Origin: Tritonibacter scottomollicae
GTDB taxonomy: Bacteria > Pseudomonadota > Alphaproteobacteria > Rhodobacterales > Rhodobacteraceae
NCBI RefSeq assembly: GCF_003003215.1
Contig: NZ_PVUF01000016.1
Coordinates: 1-64,000, forward strand
Direction: 5' to 3'
Length of the DNA: 64,000 bases
Within the stretch, counting starts at the first letter, position 1, and every line of letters begins with the position of its first letter. The translations under genes and the position numbers were made by a program. The notes under the pieces were generated by a model, which saw nothing but the letters and a program-made list of their open reading frames with translations, was not told the origin of the DNA and did no database searches. Of the stretch, positions 41,907 through 52,025 are shown piece after piece.

Positions 41907-42809
41907 ATGATCGGCACCGAGTGGGCATTCGACAGATATGAGAGCGTCCGGGCGACGCTGCCCGAGGCGGAGTTTCCGTTGACCTCTCGGTCCGGACACG
42001 ATCTGGGGGATACGGTCGACGATTACGATGCCTATATCCTTGATGCGTTTGGGGTGCTGAACCGGGGCGAAACCGCGATTGAAGGTGCAGTCGAGCGGAT
42101 GGCAGCGCTGCGGGCGCTGGGCAAGCGTCTGGTCGTGCTTACCAATGCGGCCAGCTACACACGGGCGGAGGTTCTGGCCAAATACCACCGGCTCGGCTTT
42201 GATTTTGACGCCTCCGAGGTGGTGTCGAGCCGCGATGTGGCCTTTGCCGCGCTGCCGGAGCTTCCCGGAGGGCAGGTCTGGGCCGCTGCTGCTGCCGAGG
42301 GGGATGACTTCAGTGATGCCTCCGTCGGTGCGCGGATTGAACATCTGTCTGATGATCCGGATCTGTTGCGCAATGCGGGGGGCTTCTTGCTCCTGTCCTC
42401 CGCCCGTTGGAGCGCGGCGGACACCACCGCACTGACAGAGGCGCTGCTGGACAACCCGAGGCCGCTGATTGTTGCAAACCCCGATCTTGTCGCCCCCCGA
42501 GAGGACGGGCTGTCGGTGGAGCCCGGCCTGATTGCCCATGAGATCATCGAGCGTACGGGGGGGCAAGTTGCTTTCTTTGGCAAACCGTTTGGAAACGCTT
42601 TTGAAATTGCGCTGGCGCGCCTGCCGGGGGTATCGCGGGATCGGGTCGCCATGGTAGGCGATACGCTTCATACAGATGTGTTGGGGGGCGCGGCGGCTGG
42701 TATCGGCTCCGTTCTGATCACGGATCACGGTCTGTTCAGCGGTCAGGATGTCGCTCCCTACATCACGAGGTGCGCAATTCGACCGAGCTGGATTGTCTCG
42801 ACGACCTAG
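41907..42809 (+). CDS. HAD-superfamily class IIA hydrolase (TIGR01459-like)
   Basis: 300 residues from the ATG at 41907, with GGGAG 7 bases upstream; the ATG three bases earlier is also usable. Motif I is DAYILDAFGVLNRG (nucleophile Asp), motif II is VLTNAAS, and motifs III/IV are FGKPFGNAFEIAL and MVGDTLHTDVLGGAAAG. This is the NagD-like phosphatase subfamily with a C2 cap. Its substrate is unknown; sugar phosphates or nucleotides are typical. It is divergent from fbp. Confidence 0.88.
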   Translation: MIGTEWAFDRYESVRATLPEAEFPLTSRSGHDLGDTVDDYDAYILDAFGVLNRGETAIEGAVERMAALRALGKRLVVLTNAASYTRAEVLAKYHRLGFDFDASEVVSSRDVAFAALPELPGGQVWAAAAAEGDDFSDASVGARIEHLSDDPDLLRNAGGFLLLSSARWSAADTTALTEALLDNPRPLIVANPDLVAPREDGLSVEPGLIAHEIIERTGGQVAFFGKPFGNAFEIALARLPGVSRDRVAMVGDTLHTDVLGGAAAGIGSVLITDHGLFSGQDVAPYITRCAIRPSWIVSTT

Positions 42810-42869
42810 TATCGCAACACTGCCGGGAAATTGGCGTCCCGGGTCGAAACCTGAGGATGGGAGACTGGA

Positions 42870-44516
42870 TTGACGGCATTTTTGATACAGATCGCAGGGG
42901 CGGCCGCACTGCTGCTCTGGGCGGTGCGTTTGGTGCGCACCGGGGTGGAGCGGGCCTTTGCCACGCAGTTGCGGCAGGGGTTGCGCCGTGCGTCCGACAA
43001 CCGGGTGTTGGCCGCTGTGTCAGGAATGCTGTCCGCGATGTTGCTGCAAAGCTCCACTGCCGTTGCGATGTTGGTATCGAATTTTGCCAGCAAGGGCGTT
43101 TTGACAGCCGCAGTCGGTGTGGCGATGCTGCTGGGGGCCGACCTCGGGTCGGCTCTTGTGGCGCAGATCCTGTTGGCACGTCCTGGGGTCCTGGTGCCGG
43201 CGCTTTTGCTGCTTGGGGTGGTCCTGTTCCTGCGCAGCAATCAGCGCAAACTGCGTCAAACAGGCCGTATCCTGATCGGATTGGCACTGATCTTCGTTTC
43301 GCTTGATATGCTGCGCACCGCCACAGCGCCGATCATCCAGAGCGAGGGGGCGGTGGCGATCCTCGGCTATCTCGATTCCGATCTGCTTACGGCGTTTCTG
43401 CTTGGCGCGGTTTTTGCATGGGTGGTGCATTCCAGCGTGGCGGCGATCCTGCTGTTTGTCACCATGGTCGCGCAGGGCGCCTTGCCGCCGATGGCTGCGA
43501 TGGCGATGGTGCTGGGCGCCAATCTCGGTGGTGCCATGATCGCCTTTGTGTTGACGCTTGCCGCTGACGTGCGGGCCCGGCGGATCGTGACTGCCAATCT
43601 GGTCTTGCGCGGCGGGGGCGCGATTGCCGTGCTGCTCGCGCTCAGCTTTCAGGTGTTTGATCCGGCTTGGCTGGGTCAGGACGCCGCTGTTCAGGTGATG
43701 AACCTGCACCTTGCGTTCAATCTTGCGCTCTGCGTTCTGGCGTTGCCCATCGCCGGGCTGATCGCAAAGCTGAGCGAGCAGATGATGCGAGACCAGAGCA
43801 CGCAAACCCTTGGTCGTGGGCTTAGCGCATTGGATCAGGCGGCGCTTGAAGATCCGCCGCGCGCCCTGAATTGCGCCGCCAGAGAGCTGCTGAGGATGGG
43901 GGAGGTCATCGAGAAGATGCTGGTCGCCGCCATGGGGCTTTACGAAACCTGGGATGACCGGGTGGCGACTGCGATCCAGGAGGATGAAAAAGCGCTGCGG
44001 CGTATGCATCTTGATCTGAAGCTTTATCTTGCGGGGATGAACCGTCACAAGCTGGATGACAACGCGGTCAACGGCGCGATCGAGGCGTCCCTTCTGGCGG
44101 CCAATCTCGAAGCCGCTGCGGATCAGGTCTCCAGGAAAATGATCGAACTGGCCCGTAAACTGTCCAGCGAGGGGATTTGCTTTTCCAAGAGTGGCAAGCA
44201 GGAAATCGGTGATTTCATGGATCGTATTCAGGCCAATGTGCAACTGGCGCTGACAGTCATGATGACCCGGAACCCGGACGATGCCCGCGAATTGGTCGCC
44301 GAGAAGGAAAGCATCCGCACCGCCGAACAGCGCCTGCAGAGCAAACATCTCTCTCGGCTGCGCGAGGGCGTGAGCGAGAGTATTGAAACCAGCGCCATTC
44401 ACCAGGAGACGCTGCGTATCTTGAAGCAGGTCAACACATCCTTCGCCATGGCGGGCTATCCGATCCTCGATGAGTCCGGTGATTTGCTGTCGAGCCGGTT
44501 GTCCGCCCAAGAGTGA
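42870..44516 (+). CDS. Na+/phosphate cotransporter family protein with PhoU-like C-terminus
   Basis: 548 residues from a TTG start at 42870 (GGGAG upstream). The membrane part contains the two inverted Na/Pi-II repeats: GMLSAMLLQSSTAVAML and VVHSSVAAILLFVTM, with GADLGSAL and GANLGGAMI. From ~330 onward there is a cytosolic helical region (LGRGLSALDQAALEDPPRAL onward) like PhoU. It imports phosphate with sodium, or a related anion. There are no other pst/pho genes nearby. Confidence 0.88.
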   Translation: MTAFLIQIAGAAALLLWAVRLVRTGVERAFATQLRQGLRRASDNRVLAAVSGMLSAMLLQSSTAVAMLVSNFASKGVLTAAVGVAMLLGADLGSALVAQILLARPGVLVPALLLLGVVLFLRSNQRKLRQTGRILIGLALIFVSLDMLRTATAPIIQSEGAVAILGYLDSDLLTAFLLGAVFAWVVHSSVAAILLFVTMVAQGALPPMAAMAMVLGANLGGAMIAFVLTLAADVRARRIVTANLVLRGGGAIAVLLALSFQVFDPAWLGQDAAVQVMNLHLAFNLALCVLALPIAGLIAKLSEQMMRDQSTQTLGRGLSALDQAALEDPPRALNCAARELLRMGEVIEKMLVAAMGLYETWDDRVATAIQEDEKALRRMHLDLKLYLAGMNRHKLDDNAVNGAIEASLLAANLEAAADQVSRKMIELARKLSSEGICFSKSGKQEIGDFMDRIQANVQLALTVMMTRNPDDARELVAEKESIRTAEQRLQSKHLSRLREGVSESIETSAIHQETLRILKQVNTSFAMAGYPILDESGDLLSSRLSAQE

Positions 44517-44657
44517 TCCATGCGCTGAAGCGAGGCGCGGGCCGGATATTCACTACAGAACGTGCCGGTCACGTTGAGATGTTAGTGTTCAGTGGTGATA
44601 TGCCTCACCACATGCTATCCGAAACGCAGCCTGTCTGGATCAGCTGTTTACGAGGAT

Positions 44658-45239
44658 ATGACGATGCGTGACTTTCCAAAGATCTGGTTTCTGCGCCATG
44701 GGCAGACCGTCTGGAATGCCGAAGGCCGTGTGCAGGGGCAGCTGGAATCGGACCTGACGGATCTCGGTATTGCACAGGCGCATCAACAGGCGGTGCTGAT
44801 GGCGCCGATCCTCGCACAAGAGGCGCCGCCTTGCCTGGTTTCGCCGCTGCGCCGGGCGCAACAGACCGCAGGGATCGCCCTTGGCGGCCACCGTTTTGTT
44901 ACGGAGCCGGATCTGGCCGAGGTGCAGGCTGGGCGTTTTGAGGGGCGGACCCGCGCGGAGATCGCGGCAGAGTTCCCCGAGATCGACGCTCGGGTGCAAA
45001 CCCATCTGGATCTCTTTTGTGCCGCCCCGGACGGCGAGGGCTATGCGCAGTTCCACGGCCGGGTGTTGGGTCTGCTGCGCCGGCTGGAGGTGCCAACCGT
45101 GCTTGTGGCGCACGGTTTGTGGGGGCAGGTCTTGCGCGGCATCATCTGCGGTCTGGAGCAGGATGAGATGGCGGCGCTGCCCAATGAGCAGGGCTGTGTT
45201 TATGTTCTGGAAAACGGCACGGAAACCGTGCTGCACTGA
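44658..45239 (+). CDS. Histidine phosphatase family protein (phosphoglycerate mutase-like)
   Basis: 193 residues from the ATG at 44658 (GAGG just upstream; the ATG at 44664 is an alternative). The catalytic RHGQT motif lies at residues 11-15, followed by SPLRRAQQTA, the acid Glu in DLAEVQAGRFEG and the second catalytic His in VLVAHGLWGQVLRG. It dephosphorylates a small phospho-compound via a phosphohistidine; cofactor-dependent mutase activity is less likely given its short length. Confidence 0.9.
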   Translation: MTMRDFPKIWFLRHGQTVWNAEGRVQGQLESDLTDLGIAQAHQQAVLMAPILAQEAPPCLVSPLRRAQQTAGIALGGHRFVTEPDLAEVQAGRFEGRTRAEIAAEFPEIDARVQTHLDLFCAAPDGEGYAQFHGRVLGLLRRLEVPTVLVAHGLWGQVLRGIICGLEQDEMAALPNEQGCVYVLENGTETVLH

Positions 45240-45317
45240 CGGGTTTCACATTTTCTGCAAAAAGCGGTAGATGCCCTCTTGCACTTCTCGCGCGTATTCA
45301 CTAAATCCCCGCTCACC

Positions 45318-45393
<76 letters not shown>

Positions 45394-45618
45394 TCTTTCC
45401 CAATGTTGTTTTGAATTATACACGGTCTGATCTGGTTCATCGAACCTGCTTTGCCTGCCATTCGCTGGCGTAGCCCATGGCCTCGAAGACGTCTCGGTGA
45501 CGCGCCAGCGCGTGGCGCGCGTCGCTTTGGCATAGGTTGGGCAGAACTGCATACGCGACGGTCGGTTGCCATGCGATCTGATCTTTCCTGCGGCAACGGG
45601 CGCGAGTAGGGTCGCGCC

Positions 45619-48600
45619 ATGACAGCTTCTCCCCGATTCATTCACCTGCGCACCCACACGGAATACTCTCTGCTAGAGGGGGCCGTGCGGCTGAAAAAAC
45701 TGCCTGACCTGTGCAAAAGTCACAACATGCCAGCGATCGCGGTCACCGACACCAATTCAATGTTCGCGGCGCTCGAATTCTCGGTGTCGCTATCGGGCGC
45801 GGGCATTCAGCCGATCGTCGGCTGTCAAGTCGATCTGACATTCGAGAAGAGCGAGCCGGGCGAGAAGCCGAAGTTCCCCGCACCGGTGGTGCTCTTGGCG
45901 CAGAGCGAGGAAGGCTATGAGCATCTGATGAAGCTCTCCTCCTGTCTCTATGTCAAAACCGGCGGGCAGTTGCCTCAGGTCTCGATGGAGGAGCTGGAGG
46001 CCAACGCGGGCGGGCTGATTTGCCTGACCGGCGGGCCGGACGGGCCGGTGGGCAAGCTGTTGCAACAGGGCCAGCGCCCGGCGGCGGAGGCATTGCTGCG
46101 GCGGCTGAAGGGGATGTTCCCGGATCGCCTTTATGTGGAGCTGCAACGCCATCCGGGCGAGGACGGCCAGCCCGAGGCGGAAACCCTGACCGAGCGCGGC
46201 CAAGTGGAGATGGCCTATGCCTTGGAGCTGCCGCTGGTCGCCACCAATGACGTCTATTTCCCCAAAACCGAGATGTATGAGGCGCATGACGCGCTGATCT
46301 GCATCGCGGAGGGCGCCTATGTCGATCAGGCCGAGCCGCGCCGCCGCCTGACTGCGCAGCATTACTTCAAGAGCCAGGAAGAGATGATCGCGCTGTTTGC
46401 CGATCTGCCCGAGGCGATCGAGAACACGGTTGAGATCGCGCAGCGCTGTGCCTTCATGACCTATCGCCGCGATCCCATCCTGCCGAAGTTCGCTGATGAC
46501 GAGGTGGTCGAGCTGCGCCGTCAGGCCAACGAGGGCCTGCAGCAGCGACTGGCCGTGATCCCGCATGCCGTTTCGGTTGAGAAATATCAGGAACGGCTCG
46601 ATTTCGAGCTGGATATCATCGAGGGCATGGGCTTTCCCGGCTACTTCCTGATCGTTGCCGACTTTATCAAATGGGGCAAGGAGCAGGGCATTCCGGTGGG
46701 GCCGGGGCGGGGCTCCGGTGCGGGCTCGCTGGTGGCCTATGCGCTGACCGTGACCGACCTTGACCCGCTGCGCTACAGCCTGCTGTTCGAACGCTTCCTC
46801 AATCCCGAACGGGTCTCGATGCCCGACTTCGACATCGACTTCTGCATGGATCGCCGCGAGGAGGTGATCAAATACGTGCAGCAGAAATATGGCCGCGACA
46901 AGGTGGGGCAGATCATCACCTTTGGTGCGCTGCTGTCCAAGGCGGCGGTGCGCGACATTGGCCGGGTGCTGCAGATGCCCTTTGGTCAGGTGGATCGCCT
47001 GTCGAAGATGATCCCGGTCGAGGGCGTCAAGCCCGTGTCGATCGAAAAGGCGCTGCTGGACGAGCCGCGACTGGCGGAAGAGGCCCGCAACGAGCCTGTG
47101 GTGAACCGGCTCCTGACCTATGGCCAGCAGGTCGAGGGGCTGTTGCGCAATGCCTCCACCCACGCCGCCGGTGTGGTGATCGGCGACCGGCCGCTGGATG
47201 CGCTGGTGCCGCTCTATCAGGATCCGCGCTCCGACATGCCGGCGACCCAGTTCAACATGAAATGGGTGGAGCAGGCCGGCCTGGTGAAGTTCGACTTCCT
47301 CGGGCTGAAGACGCTGACCGTGATCCAGAACGCGATGGAGCTGATCTTCAAATCCGGGCGCCCGTTGCACATCAACGCCGATGGCACGCAGCTGTTCGAG
47401 CCGGCAGAGGGGGCGGAGAACCACATCAACGCCATTCCGCTGGATGATGAGGTCACCTATGACCTCTACTCGCGGGCCAAGACGGTGGCGGTGTTCCAGG
47501 TGGAATCCACCGGCATGATGGACGCGCTGAAGCGCATGAAACCCAACTGTATCGAGGACATCGTGGCGCTGGTGGCGCTGTATCGTCCCGGTCCGATGGA
47601 GAACATTCCGGTCTATTGCGAGGTCAAGAACGGGCAGCGCAAGATCCAGTCGGTGCACCCGCTCATCGACCATATCCTCGAGGAAACCCAGGGCATCATC
47701 GTCTATCAGGAACAGGTGATGCAGATTGCCCAGGTGATGGCGAACTATACGCTTGGCGGCGCCGACCTGCTGCGCCGCGCCATGGGTAAAAAGATCAAGG
47801 AGGCGATGGACGCCGAGCGCCCAAAATTCGAAAAGGGCGCGGCGGAGAATGGCGTCGACAAGAAGAAGGCCTCGGAAGTCTTTGACCTTTTGGAGAAATT
47901 CGCCAACTACGGCTTCAACAAATCGCACGCGGCGGCCTATGCGGTGGTGTCCTACCAGACCGCCTGGCTGAAGGCGAACCACGCGGTGGAGTTCATGGCC
48001 GGGGTCATGAACTGCGATATCCATCTGACGGAAAAACTGTCGGTCTATTTCGAGGAAGTGAAGAAGGGGCTGAAGCTTCCCTATGCGGCGCCGGACATCA
48101 ACCGCTCGCTTGCCACCTTCGATGTGGTCGAGGGAGAGCTGATCTATGCGCTGGGTGCGCTGAAGAACGTCGGCGTCGATGCGATGAACCTGATCGTGGA
48201 GGCGCGCGGCGATCAACCCTTCGTGACGCTTTATGATTTTGCCCGCCGGGTGGACCTGAAACGCGTCGGTAAACGCCCGTTGGAGATGCTGGCACGGGCC
48301 GGGGCCTTTGACGTGCTGGACAGCAACCGCCGCCGGGTGTTCGAGAGCCTTGAAGGGCTGGTGAGCTATTCCGCGGCCATTCAGGAACAGAAGAACTCCA
48401 ACCAGGTGTCGTTGTTTGGCGAGGCCGGGGACGACTTGCCCGAGCCGCGCATGGCAGGCGTGCCGGATTGGTTGCCAGCTGAACGCCTGTCCGAGGAGTT
48501 CAAGGCGGTGGGCTTCTACCTCACCGGCCACCCGCTTGATGACTATATGCCAGCGCTGAAACGCAAAGATGTTATGACCCTGGACGAGGTGATGGCCAAG

Positions 48601-49119
48601 GCCGAGCGCGGCCCGTTCATGGCCAAGATGGCCGGCGTGGTGGCGGGCCGTCAGGAGCGCAAATCCGCACGCGGCAATCGCTTTGCCTTTGCGCAGCTAT
48701 CGGACACCACCGGCGCCTATGAGGTCACCATCTTCTCCGATGTGCTGGAGAAAAGCCGCGACCATCTGGAGACCGGCTCCAAGGTGGTGATCACCGCCGA
48801 AGCAACGATGGAGAGCGACCAGCTGAAATTGCTGATGCGCTCTGCCGGGCCAGTGGACTCCGCGATTGCTGATGCCGGGCGCTCCAGCTTGCGGGTCTAT
48901 CTGGAAAGCGCGGCGGCAGTGGGGACGGTGGCCACGGTCCTTGAGGACGCCAAGAAAGCGGCCAGGAACGCCAGCCCGGGAGAGATCTACGTCTACCTGC
49001 AGGACCCGAACCTGCCCGGTGATGTGGAGATGGACCTCGGCCAGATGTTCCCGATCAATCCGCAGATCAAGGGCGCGCTCAAAAGCCTTGAGGGCGTGAT
49101 GGATGTGGAGGAAATCTGA
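45619..49119 (+). CDS. dnaE: DNA polymerase III subunit alpha
   Basis: 1166 residues, the normal DnaE1 length. It is the replicative polymerase. The N-terminal PHP domain starts FIHLRTHTEYSLLEGAV. The palm contains GRGSGAGSLVAYAL and the catalytic MPDFDIDFCMDRRE (Asp-x-Asp), with the third Asp expected in the region after LVKFDFLGLKTL. The helix-hairpin-helix and OB-fold follow (VAGRQERKSARGNRFAF). The GC-rich sequence and uninterrupted frame fit a core gene. It follows tRNA-Val by 225 bp. Confidence 0.98.
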   Translation: MTASPRFIHLRTHTEYSLLEGAVRLKKLPDLCKSHNMPAIAVTDTNSMFAALEFSVSLSGAGIQPIVGCQVDLTFEKSEPGEKPKFPAPVVLLAQSEEGYEHLMKLSSCLYVKTGGQLPQVSMEELEANAGGLICLTGGPDGPVGKLLQQGQRPAAEALLRRLKGMFPDRLYVELQRHPGEDGQPEAETLTERGQVEMAYALELPLVATNDVYFPKTEMYEAHDALICIAEGAYVDQAEPRRRLTAQHYFKSQEEMIALFADLPEAIENTVEIAQRCAFMTYRRDPILPKFADDEVVELRRQANEGLQQRLAVIPHAVSVEKYQERLDFELDIIEGMGFPGYFLIVADFIKWGKEQGIPVGPGRGSGAGSLVAYALTVTDLDPLRYSLLFERFLNPERVSMPDFDIDFCMDRREEVIKYVQQKYGRDKVGQIITFGALLSKAAVRDIGRVLQMPFGQVDRLSKMIPVEGVKPVSIEKALLDEPRLAEEARNEPVVNRLLTYGQQVEGLLRNASTHAAGVVIGDRPLDALVPLYQDPRSDMPATQFNMKWVEQAGLVKFDFLGLKTLTVIQNAMELIFKSGRPLHINADGTQLFEPAEGAENHINAIPLDDEVTYDLYSRAKTVAVFQVESTGMMDALKRMKPNCIEDIVALVALYRPGPMENIPVYCEVKNGQRKIQSVHPLIDHILEETQGIIVYQEQVMQIAQVMANYTLGGADLLRRAMGKKIKEAMDAERPKFEKGAAENGVDKKKASEVFDLLEKFANYGFNKSHAAAYAVVSYQTAWLKANHAVEFMAGVMNCDIHLTEKLSVYFEEVKKGLKLPYAAPDINRSLATFDVVEGELIYALGALKNVGVDAMNLIVEARGDQPFVTLYDFARRVDLKRVGKRPLEMLARAGAFDVLDSNRRRVFESLEGLVSYSAAIQEQKNSNQVSLFGEAGDDLPEPRMAGVPDWLPAERLSEEFKAVGFYLTGHPLDDYMPALKRKDVMTLDEVMAKAERGPFMAKMAGVVAGRQERKSARGNRFAFAQLSDTTGAYEVTIFSDVLEKSRDHLETGSKVVITAEATMESDQLKLLMRSAGPVDSAIADAGRSSLRVYLESAAAVGTVATVLEDAKKAARNASPGEIYVYLQDPNLPGDVEMDLGQMFPINPQIKGALKSLEGVMDVEEI

Positions 49120-49450
49120 GGGGGGCGACCCGGCCTATCAGAAACTTGTGGCCCCCTTATGGATCGTGTCTTAATCGGCGACAATCCGGACTATTTTTGA
49201 GGTTTGTCGCCGTGCTTTTGATGCGCCGGCGCGGCCTGAGAATCAGTTTCATCTGATCTTTTGCGCTTTGATCTGCGCTTAAAGCCAACGCTGGTCTTTG
49301 AATGGCCGCACGCAAATGCTGCGATCAAGCCGATAGAAGATGCGTTCAATCCGCTGAGGTATTTCAGACCCATTGCTCAGTATGGGTCGCGCCCCAAACC
49401 TTGACGGATGCGGATCGAGGCGGAGGCCTCGACCCGAGGCGTTCGTCAGA
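49120..49450. other. Spacer between dnaE and the convergent DUF995 gene, with hairpins
   Basis: Two inverted repeats stand out. CGGCGACAA (49176-49184) and TTGTCGCCG (49204-49212) are exact reverse complements around a 19-base loop. TCGAGGC/GCCTCGA (49415-49432, loop GGAG) lies just beyond the DUF995 stop and may terminate it. No gene is supported. Confidence 0.55.
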
Positions 49451-49939
49451 TTAGAGGCCGATCTTGTCGCGGGCCTTCGCAACATCCGACTGGTAGACGT
49501 AGCCGCGTCTCAGGCTGCTGTTGGAGTTGGTCATCGGCCACCACTCGGATCCGCCCGGCCAGCGACGATACATCACCCCCCAAGAGTTGATAACATGCTG
49601 AATGCAAAGAGGTTCTGAGACCGAGCTGCCGACGTTCGCACCTTCGGACCAGAACCAGGTGAGGTTCTGGCACAGGGTGCCATCCTGAGAGACGCTCCAA
49701 GTTCCTGCGGCCATGCTGTCGCTGTTTTCTGAACACCAAGCGCGCGCTCGTTTGTTTGGGGACAGGTAAATTCCGCCCTGACAGCCCTGTTCCCAGAGGT
49801 CGGTCTTGCCTGAGTAGGTGTTGATGACTTTCTGCGCAGATGCCGGACGCGCGTTGCGCGGTTTCGGATCTGCCAAGGCCACCATCGGAAGGCTGGCCAT
49901 CAGCGAAATGGACAGTAGGGTTTTAACGGAGGGCACCAT
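49451..49939 (-). CDS. Exported DUF995-family protein
   Basis: 162 residues from the ATG at 49939 (AAGGAG upstream). Signal peptide: VKTLLSISLMASLPMVALAD. The mature part begins with a Lys/Pro/Arg region, then VINTYSGKTDLWEQ, and ends with TWSVSQDGTLCQNLTWFW, CIQHVINSWGVMYRRWPGG, a pattern I associate with DUF995 (lipocalin-like, periplasmic). Four cysteines in the mature protein could form disulfides. The function is unknown. Confidence 0.78.
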   Translation of the reverse strand: MVPSVKTLLSISLMASLPMVALADPKPRNARPASAQKVINTYSGKTDLWEQGCQGGIYLSPNKRARAWCSENSDSMAAGTWSVSQDGTLCQNLTWFWSEGANVGSSVSEPLCIQHVINSWGVMYRRWPGGSEWWPMTNSNSSLRRGYVYQSDVAKARDKIGL

Positions 49940-50170
49940 GGATCTTGTCTCCTTGCGCAGCGGTTTCTGTGATCGAGTTAATTTATCTAAAATCATGGCC
50001 AAGTTTCACGCCAGATGACAAGATCAATCGCCGTGCGTTATGGCCAGCCTGGCTCTTGGGGCTGGGCTTGGGCACGGGTCAGACAGGGTCTTGGTCACAG
50101 ATCAGGAAGCCACGCCCACGGGTGATTTAATGCCGGGTGGCGGTGGCTCGACCAGCAGCATGTCGCGCCG

Positions 50171-50365
50171 TCAATAGTGCGGCGGCCGCTCATCCCCGAA
50201 CACGGCGCCGCCGGTGCCCTCGGCCTCACGCTGGGCCTCGCGCTCCATCAGCATCTGCACGCGGCGTTTCAGCACGTCGATGTCCGCCTGCTGGGTGGTC
50301 ACGATCCCGTTCAGCTCGTCCACGGTACGGGTCAGATAGGCGATCTGTTCTTCGAGGTGTTGCAT
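50171..50365 (-). CDS. slyX: SlyX family protein
   Basis: 64 residues. A short coiled coil ([21 protein letters not shown] then [17 protein letters not shown]) ends in the typical PPHY tail. SlyX proteins have no established biochemical role. It is divergent from hisS, separated by 143 bp. Confidence 0.88.
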   Translation of the reverse strand: MQHLEEQIAYLTRTVDELNGIVTTQQADIDVLKRRVQMLMEREAQREAEGTGGAVFGDERPPHY

Positions 50366-50508
50366 GGCGCGGATCTCCCTGTGTCGGGGCTGATGTAACG
50401 CGGGCGCAGGCCGCCGTCCATGGGGCAGGGGCAGGCCCTCGCACCTTGCTGTCAGAGGTCCCTTGGGCTAGACGCTCATCCGAGAGAACCACCCGCAAGG
50501 AGGCCACA

Positions 50509-52023
50509 ATGGCCAAAGCCAAGAAGCAGCCCCGTCCCAAGGCGATCACGCCCAAGGGATTCCGTGACTATTTCGGCGAAGAGGTGACCCAGCGCACGCA
50601 TATGCTGGCCGCCATTGCGGAGGTTTATCATCATTACGGGTTCGATGCGCTGGAATCCTCCGCCGTCGAGACGGTCGAGGCACTTGGCAAGTTCCTGCCC
50701 GATGTGGATCGCCCCAATGCCGGTGTCTTTGCCTGGCAGGAGGCTGATGAGAACGACCCCGAGGGCAAGCCGGGCGACTGGATGGCGTTGCGCTATGACC
50801 TGACCGCGCCCCTCGCGCGTGTTTACGCACAGCACCGCAACGAGCTGCCCAATCCCTATCGCCGCTATGCTATGGGGCCCGTTTGGCGCAATGAAAAGCC
50901 CGGTCCGGGCCGCTATCGCCAGTTCTATCAATGCGATGCCGATACTGTTGGCACCGCGTCGATGGCGGCGGATGCCGAGATCTGCATGATGCTGTCGGAC
51001 ACGCTGGAACGGGTCGGCATTCCGCGTGGTGACTATTTGGTGCGCGTCAACAACCGCAAAGTGCTGAACGGTGTGCTGGAGGCCATGGGCCTTGCTGAGG
51101 ACGATCCCAAGCGCGACGACGTGCTGCGCACCATCGACAAGTTCGACAAGGTCGGTGAGACCGGCGTGCGCGAGCTGTTGGGCAAGGGGCGGCTGGATGC
51201 CTCTGGCGCCTATATCGATGGCGTGGGGCTTGAACCGCAGCAGGCAGAGCCGGTGCTGGCCTTCCTGACATCGAAGGGCGACACCGTGGCCGAGACCATG
51301 ACCAACCTGCGCGCGGCCGTCGGCGACAGCAAGGTGGGGCAGGAGGGCATTACAGAGCTTGAGCAAATGGGCGCGCTGTTTGCCGCCGCTGGCTATGGCG
51401 ATGATCGCATCCTGATCGACCCCTCGATCGTGCGCGGGCTTGGCTATTATACCGGCCCGGTGTTCGAGGCGGAGCTGACTTTCGAGATCTTCGATGAGAA
51501 GGGCCGCAAACGCCAGTTCGGCTCGGTTGCGGGCGGCGGGCGCTATGACGGGTTGGTCAAACGCTTCACAGGTCAGGAAGTCCCTGCGGTGGGTCTGTCC
51601 ATCGGGGTTGATCGTCTGCTGGCGGCGCTGCGTGAAAAGGGCCGTCTGTCGGCCACGCCGACCGGCCCGGTGGTGGTCACGGTGATGGATCGCGACCGGA
51701 TGGCGGATTATCAGTCCATGGTTGCCGAGCTGCGGGCTGAGGGCATTCGGGCAGAGGTCTACCTCGGCAATCCGAAGAACTTTGGCAACCAACTGAAGTA
51801 CGCAGACAAGCGTCATTCACCGGTGGCGGTGATCGAAGGCGGCGATGAGAAGGAGCGCGGTGTGATCCAGATCAAGGATCTGATCCTCGGGGCCAAACTC
51901 GCCGAAAGCGCCACCTTGGAAGAGTGGAAGGAACGCCCCAGCCAGTTTGAAGTGCCCCGCACGGAGCTGGTTGCTAAGGTGCGTGACATCCTCGCCAGCC
52001 AAGCCAAAGATCAGGAGGGCTGA
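50509..52023 (+). CDS. hisS: Histidyl-tRNA synthetase
   Basis: 504 residues from the ATG at 50509 (AAGGAGG upstream). Class II motifs: [10 protein letters not shown], the [17 protein letters not shown] motif 2 region, [17 protein letters not shown] and [15 protein letters not shown], with [12 protein letters not shown] in motif 3. The C-terminal anticodon-binding domain ([20 protein letters not shown]) is present. It charges tRNA-His and heads a hisS-hisZ-hisG cluster, a common alphaproteobacterial order. Confidence 0.97.
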   Translation: MAKAKKQPRPKAITPKGFRDYFGEEVTQRTHMLAAIAEVYHHYGFDALESSAVETVEALGKFLPDVDRPNAGVFAWQEADENDPEGKPGDWMALRYDLTAPLARVYAQHRNELPNPYRRYAMGPVWRNEKPGPGRYRQFYQCDADTVGTASMAADAEICMMLSDTLERVGIPRGDYLVRVNNRKVLNGVLEAMGLAEDDPKRDDVLRTIDKFDKVGETGVRELLGKGRLDASGAYIDGVGLEPQQAEPVLAFLTSKGDTVAETMTNLRAAVGDSKVGQEGITELEQMGALFAAAGYGDDRILIDPSIVRGLGYYTGPVFEAELTFEIFDEKGRKRQFGSVAGGGRYDGLVKRFTGQEVPAVGLSIGVDRLLAALREKGRLSATPTGPVVVTVMDRDRMADYQSMVAELRAEGIRAEVYLGNPKNFGNQLKYADKRHSPVAVIEGGDEKERGVIQIKDLILGAKLAESATLEEWKERPSQFEVPRTELVAKVRDILASQAKDQEG

Positions 52024-52025
52024 CT

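Noticed and set aside
43020-44510. A 496-codon minus-strand frame
   Set aside because: It is antisense to the Na/Pi transporter gene, which has clear membrane motifs.
45790-48531. A 913-codon open frame on the minus strand
   Set aside because: It is antisense to dnaE, which is intact and unmistakable. Long shadow frames are expected in GC-rich genes.
50476-51816. A 446-codon minus-strand frame
   Set aside because: It is antisense to hisS.
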